The translations under genes and the position numbers were made by a program. From Botryllus schlosseri (taxonomy: Eukaryota > Chordata > Ascidiacea > Stolidobranchia > Styelidae), in contig ATSW01099654.1 in NCBI GenBank assembly GCA_000444245.1, positions 1-22,115 of the forward strand: a stretch of DNA of 22,115 nucleotides, given 5' to 3'. Shown one piece after another: positions 19,730 to 22,115 of this stretch; the first letter of the stretch is position 1, and each line of letters starts with the position of its first letter. The notes beneath the pieces were generated by a model, which made no database searches, was not told the origin of the DNA, and worked only from the letters and a program-made list of their open reading frames with translations.

Positions 19730-20254
19730 GGGCTGACTCAACTTCATGCACACTGGCATCATTTTGGTTTGAAATCTGTACAAGTACAATTGCCGATTAT
19801 ACGGCCATTTGTTTAAAATCAGGAATGGTTGAATCTTCTTGTTGCAGTCATTGCCGCTACCCCGGAACCGTCGAACACTTTTTAATCTGTTGTCCAAAAT
19901 ATGCTTTTCACCTGAAATTTCTTAGAGATAAATGTGCTCAATTGAAAGTGGATTTTTGTGTTGCCAATTTACTCATCCTTGATCCTCGAATAACTCCTTA
20001 TGTCGTTGAATTTGTGTTATCGTGCAACCCCAATTTGTAAATTCAGGTTGTGATGCTATTCTGATGTTTGAATTGTGTGTAACCGCCTTATACCATCATG
20101 TTTATGTGAGAGACCTCCTGTTGTGATCTGCGTTAATCTATTTTATTCAGTTATTTTGCCATTATTTGTGTACAATGTTATTGAACGTGGCGCATAAGGC
20201 TGTCAGGCGATAAGCGCCATTCTTTTTGTTTAATAAACAACAACAATAACAACA
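19730..20254 (+). mobile_element. 3' end of a non-LTR retrotransposon (LINE)
   Basis: The piece encodes the C-terminal zinc-finger-like motif found after LINE reverse transcriptases: C-x2-C-x7-H-x4-C in CSHCRYPGTVEHFLICCPKY, ending CNPNL and a stop at 20040. Just upstream, QLHAHWHHFGLKSVQ (about 19739-19783) resembles the preceding LINE segment but is in another frame, so the copy is frameshifted. After the stop come about 190 bp of 3' UTR, AATAAA at 20232 and a tail of AAC/AATAAC units (20236-20254). The 5' part, with endonuclease and reverse transcriptase, is missing, as is usual for LINE insertions. Simple-repeat tails occur in I/Nimb-type elements, but the clade is not settled. Confidence 0.75.
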
Positions 20255-20742
20255 CTGGAAGAAAGAAAGAATAACATAAAAGTAGGCGACAAAAACGCAC
20301 GTGTCGGTATGCGAGGTCGGCGATACGTCTGATTGTAGTCTGGTAAATCTTGAGGACAGACTAGTATTGATTCAAAATAAATTGCCTGTATTTCGATTTG
20401 AATGAGGACATTGGACAATGTACAGTTGTACACTTTGGAGATACTCGACGACATATGACGGATCGTGCAAGGCGATGTGTTGCCGCGCGGATGATGATCT
20501 CAATTTACTGTAAGGAAACAATCATATGAGCGACTATATGCGGCCTGAAGTTGTGAGATTTTCGTTGTAATATATTGGCCAGTCCATTTCTATTTCATGC
20601 GAGGTATGGCGGAAATTCGCTGGACTCTCTGCGACAGCCCCGCTGAGTTTATCCGTATTGGTCGATCTCGCTCTCTCATTAGAATAGCATAATACTTATA
20701 CTTTACAAACTATAAATAGCAACAAGTAAGCACAGAGTAAGT
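20255..20742. other. Spacer, nothing recognised
   Basis: It begins with short GAAAGAAAGAA sequence after the LINE tail and then has ordinary mixed sequence. The 74-codon minus-strand frame (20230-20454) is mostly made by the LINE tail read in reverse. Confidence 0.4.
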
Positions 20743-21548
20743 CAGTGGCGTAGCGGCATGTGCTGCCGGCTGCCGCCCATGGCTTTCGTTGAAAATGCCG
20801 CCCCCCTAAGTAGACCGCAGCAAATTTCGACATAGTTTCATGTTCAAGCAATCTTTTCAATAAAAATAATCACAAATAATATGCCGCGTTTCAGAAGTTC
20901 TATATTGCTTGATAAAGAAGCCTCAGCGCTTATAGGGCCAAAATAATGAAGATAAGAAATGGTGAACGAATGTGTTAGGCCAGGGGCGGCCAACCGCCCG
21001 CCCGCGAGAAGATTTTGAGTGGCTGGCGGGATAATTCCCGAAATTAGCTGTATATCAAATAATAAATATTCCATATGTCATTTATTACGTTTATATATAT
21101 CGTCTGCTATTGGCGCAACAAAGTATGTAATTTATTGGGAATTTGCAAGGCCAACCAAAAATTTGATTAGCGTAACGTTGTTTTCATCGTTATGTATCAT
21201 CCGGCTCGCTCCTAGCGCACTAGAAAAGTGATCAACATTCAACATCCCAGTGGCCCGCGCAATGATTCGCAAATCTCATGTGGTCCTTTGGCCGAAAAGG
21301 TTGGCTTCCCTGTATGAATAAATAATTAATAGTCGCCTTAAAACTGAACATTTCGGGCTTTCGCCGAAGCGAAATCAGCGACAATATCCTCAAAATCAAG
21401 TTTTTGAACGTACCGTAGTCCCTTAATTCTATAGAAAGAATGGATAGAGCTGATGGCCGATCATCATTCATGGTAGAACGTAAATAAGACTTTATCAGTT
21501 TGAGCTTTGGAAAGCTCCTCTCACAGCTCGCAATTGAAACACCGCTGG
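20743..21548 (-). mobile_element. hAT transposon 3' part with transposase C-terminus
   Basis: On the minus strand, 21540 to 21425 reads VSIASCERSFPKLKLIKSYL, RSTM and SALSILSIE. This is the classic hAT dimerisation region of the ZMYM1-like type. A frame change after SIE leads to LDFEDIVADFASAKARNVQF and a stop at 21338-21340, which is the normal C-terminus. Toward lower coordinates the 3' region runs to CAGTGGCGTAGCGGCA at 20743, a hAT terminus followed by CCGCC-rich subterminal sequence. A smaller element (20981-21312) appears nested in this 3' region. Upstream, homology stops at about 21548, so only about the last 65 codons remain. It is a broken relic. Confidence 0.75.
20981..21312. mobile_element. 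About 330-bp hAT-type MITE nested in the hAT relic
   Basis: The left end CAGGGGCGGCCAACC faces the inverted right end CAGGGAAGCCAACC, 14-15 bp with a few differences. Subterminal GGCC-rich words follow on both sides. The expected 8-bp target duplication is not evident (TGTTAGGC against TATGAATA), so it is old, rearranged or misbounded. It lies between the hAT transposase stop and that element's terminus. Confidence 0.5.
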
Positions 21549-21554
21549 TCACAC

Positions 21555-21594
21555 CAGTGGTGGCTTTTGGGGTGGGCGAGGTGGGCGGTCGAAG
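21555..21594. mobile_element. Possible hAT terminus fragment
   Basis: CAGTGGTGGCTTTTGGGGTG followed by GGCGAGGTGGGCGG resembles the left ends of ZMYM-type hAT elements. It is cut off within 40 bp by the GACTCGAGTC repeat. It could also be the far end of an internally deleted version of the neighbouring hAT relic. Confidence 0.35.
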
Positions 21595-21953
21595 CAGTGT
21601 TGGGATCAAGTCACTACCTTCGAGTCACGAGTCATCTCGAGTCATTGTACATTTTGACTCGAGTCAAGTCAAGTCAATCGATTTTCAAAGGTGACTCGAG
21701 TCAAGTCAAGTCACTTGTTTTTGGAGGTGACTCGAGTCAAGTCAAGTCAAGTCAAGTCACGAGTCAAGTCACGATTCAAGTCAATTTAAATTTTCGAAGT
21801 ATGTGTGATGATGCAAAGTGATTACAGTTTGCTAACTGCGTGAAGGATAGATTAATTGGCCATTTATCTTGAATCAAATGACGAATATAAAGTTGAATAT
21901 GCAAGCAAAAAGATGTTGCATCGCTCACGCACACGTATAACTGCTAATAAAAT
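21595..21953. repeat. CAAGTCAAGTCA / GACTCGAGTCA-rich repeat
   Basis: It begins CAGTGTTGGGATCAAGTCAC and continues with tandem AAGTC and GACTCGAGTCA words up to about 21785, then about 170 bp of AT-rich sequence. It belongs to the same word family as the window ends but has a different terminus. Frames through it (21500-21821) are Ser/Gln-rich translations of the repeat, not genes. Confidence 0.6.
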
Positions 21954-22115
21954 CAGGGTTGTAATGACTCGAGTCATGACTCGACTCGAGTCGGACTCGA
22001 GTCACGATTTTCGGATGACTCGACTCGACTCGAGTCATTTTCTCAAAATACGGAAATGACTCGACTCGACTCGAGTCAATCTGTGTATTGACTCGACTTG
22101 GACTCGAGTCATTGC
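21954..22115. repeat. GACTCGAGTC-rich repeat, left end of a copy
   Basis: It starts CAGGGTTGTAATGACTCGAG at 21954, the inverse of the terminus at 475, and is cut by the window end. The last 53 bases match bases 1-53 with two differences. Confidence 0.7.

Noticed and set aside
21600-21790. CRISPR-like array of short repeats
   Set aside because: The units are contiguous AAGTC/GACTCGAGTC words without unique spacers, in an animal genome.
21500-21821. Ser/Gln-rich frames of 64 and 104 codons
   Set aside because: They translate the AAGTC tandem repeat.
1-22115. tRNA, rRNA or snoRNA genes
   Set aside because: No cloverleaf or conserved RNA motif could be found by eye; a covariance-model scan would be needed to exclude short intronic snoRNAs.
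1-22115. Retroviral, LTR or Polinton-like elements
   Set aside because: No LTR pair, primer-binding site, or Gag/Pol, capsid or envelope-like protein was recognised.

Overview
The window is animal nuclear DNA. It holds a multi-exon gene with GT-AG introns, two intronless genes and many DNA-transposon relics. The gene set (EDC4, a Tudor/CCCH protein, a retinol-dehydrogenase-like SDR), minimal introns of about 60 bp and abundant short hAT-type elements suggest an invertebrate, perhaps a tunicate or another marine deuterostome. The phylum call is inference and weak.

Layout. 1-475 is one end of a repeat rich in GACTCGAGTC palindromes. 519-9801 (+) is the C-terminal half of EDC4 (Ge-1/Hedls), the mRNA-decapping scaffold: 13 exons that join in one frame to give 688 residues and a stop. 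The WD40 half must lie upstream of the window. Four long introns hold five well-bounded transposon copies: a 118-bp hAT MITE, a 1.1-kb foldback element, a 246-bp mariner-like MITE, a 325-bp hAT MITE and a 1.0-kb hAT-like element. Next, 13603-11057 (-) is an intact intronless gene for a Tudor-CCCH zinc finger-Tudor protein, convergent with EDC4. A 2-kb spacer with a CA microsatellite follows, then 15651-16667 (+), an intronless membrane-anchored SDR of the RDH11-14 type.

From about 17 kb to the end there are no recognisable host genes, only relics: the N-terminal part of a Mutator-like transposase (18136-18534), a 36-bp palindrome, the 3' end of a LINE (about 19730-20254), and a hAT transposase C-terminus with another small hAT-type element apparently nested in its 3' region (20743-21548). 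At 21595-22115 the GACTCGAGTC repeat family returns. Bases 1-53 match 22063-22115 with two differences, so the window starts and stops at the same point of two copies of one repeat.

EDC4 acts in P-bodies (decapping). The Tudor/CCCH protein has the domain types of germ-granule/piRNA factors. Both are RNA-granule proteins lying tail to tail, but no functional link can be shown from sequence. I see no complete novel system; the least described items are the Tudor-CCCH-Tudor architecture, the foldback element and the palindromic repeat family.
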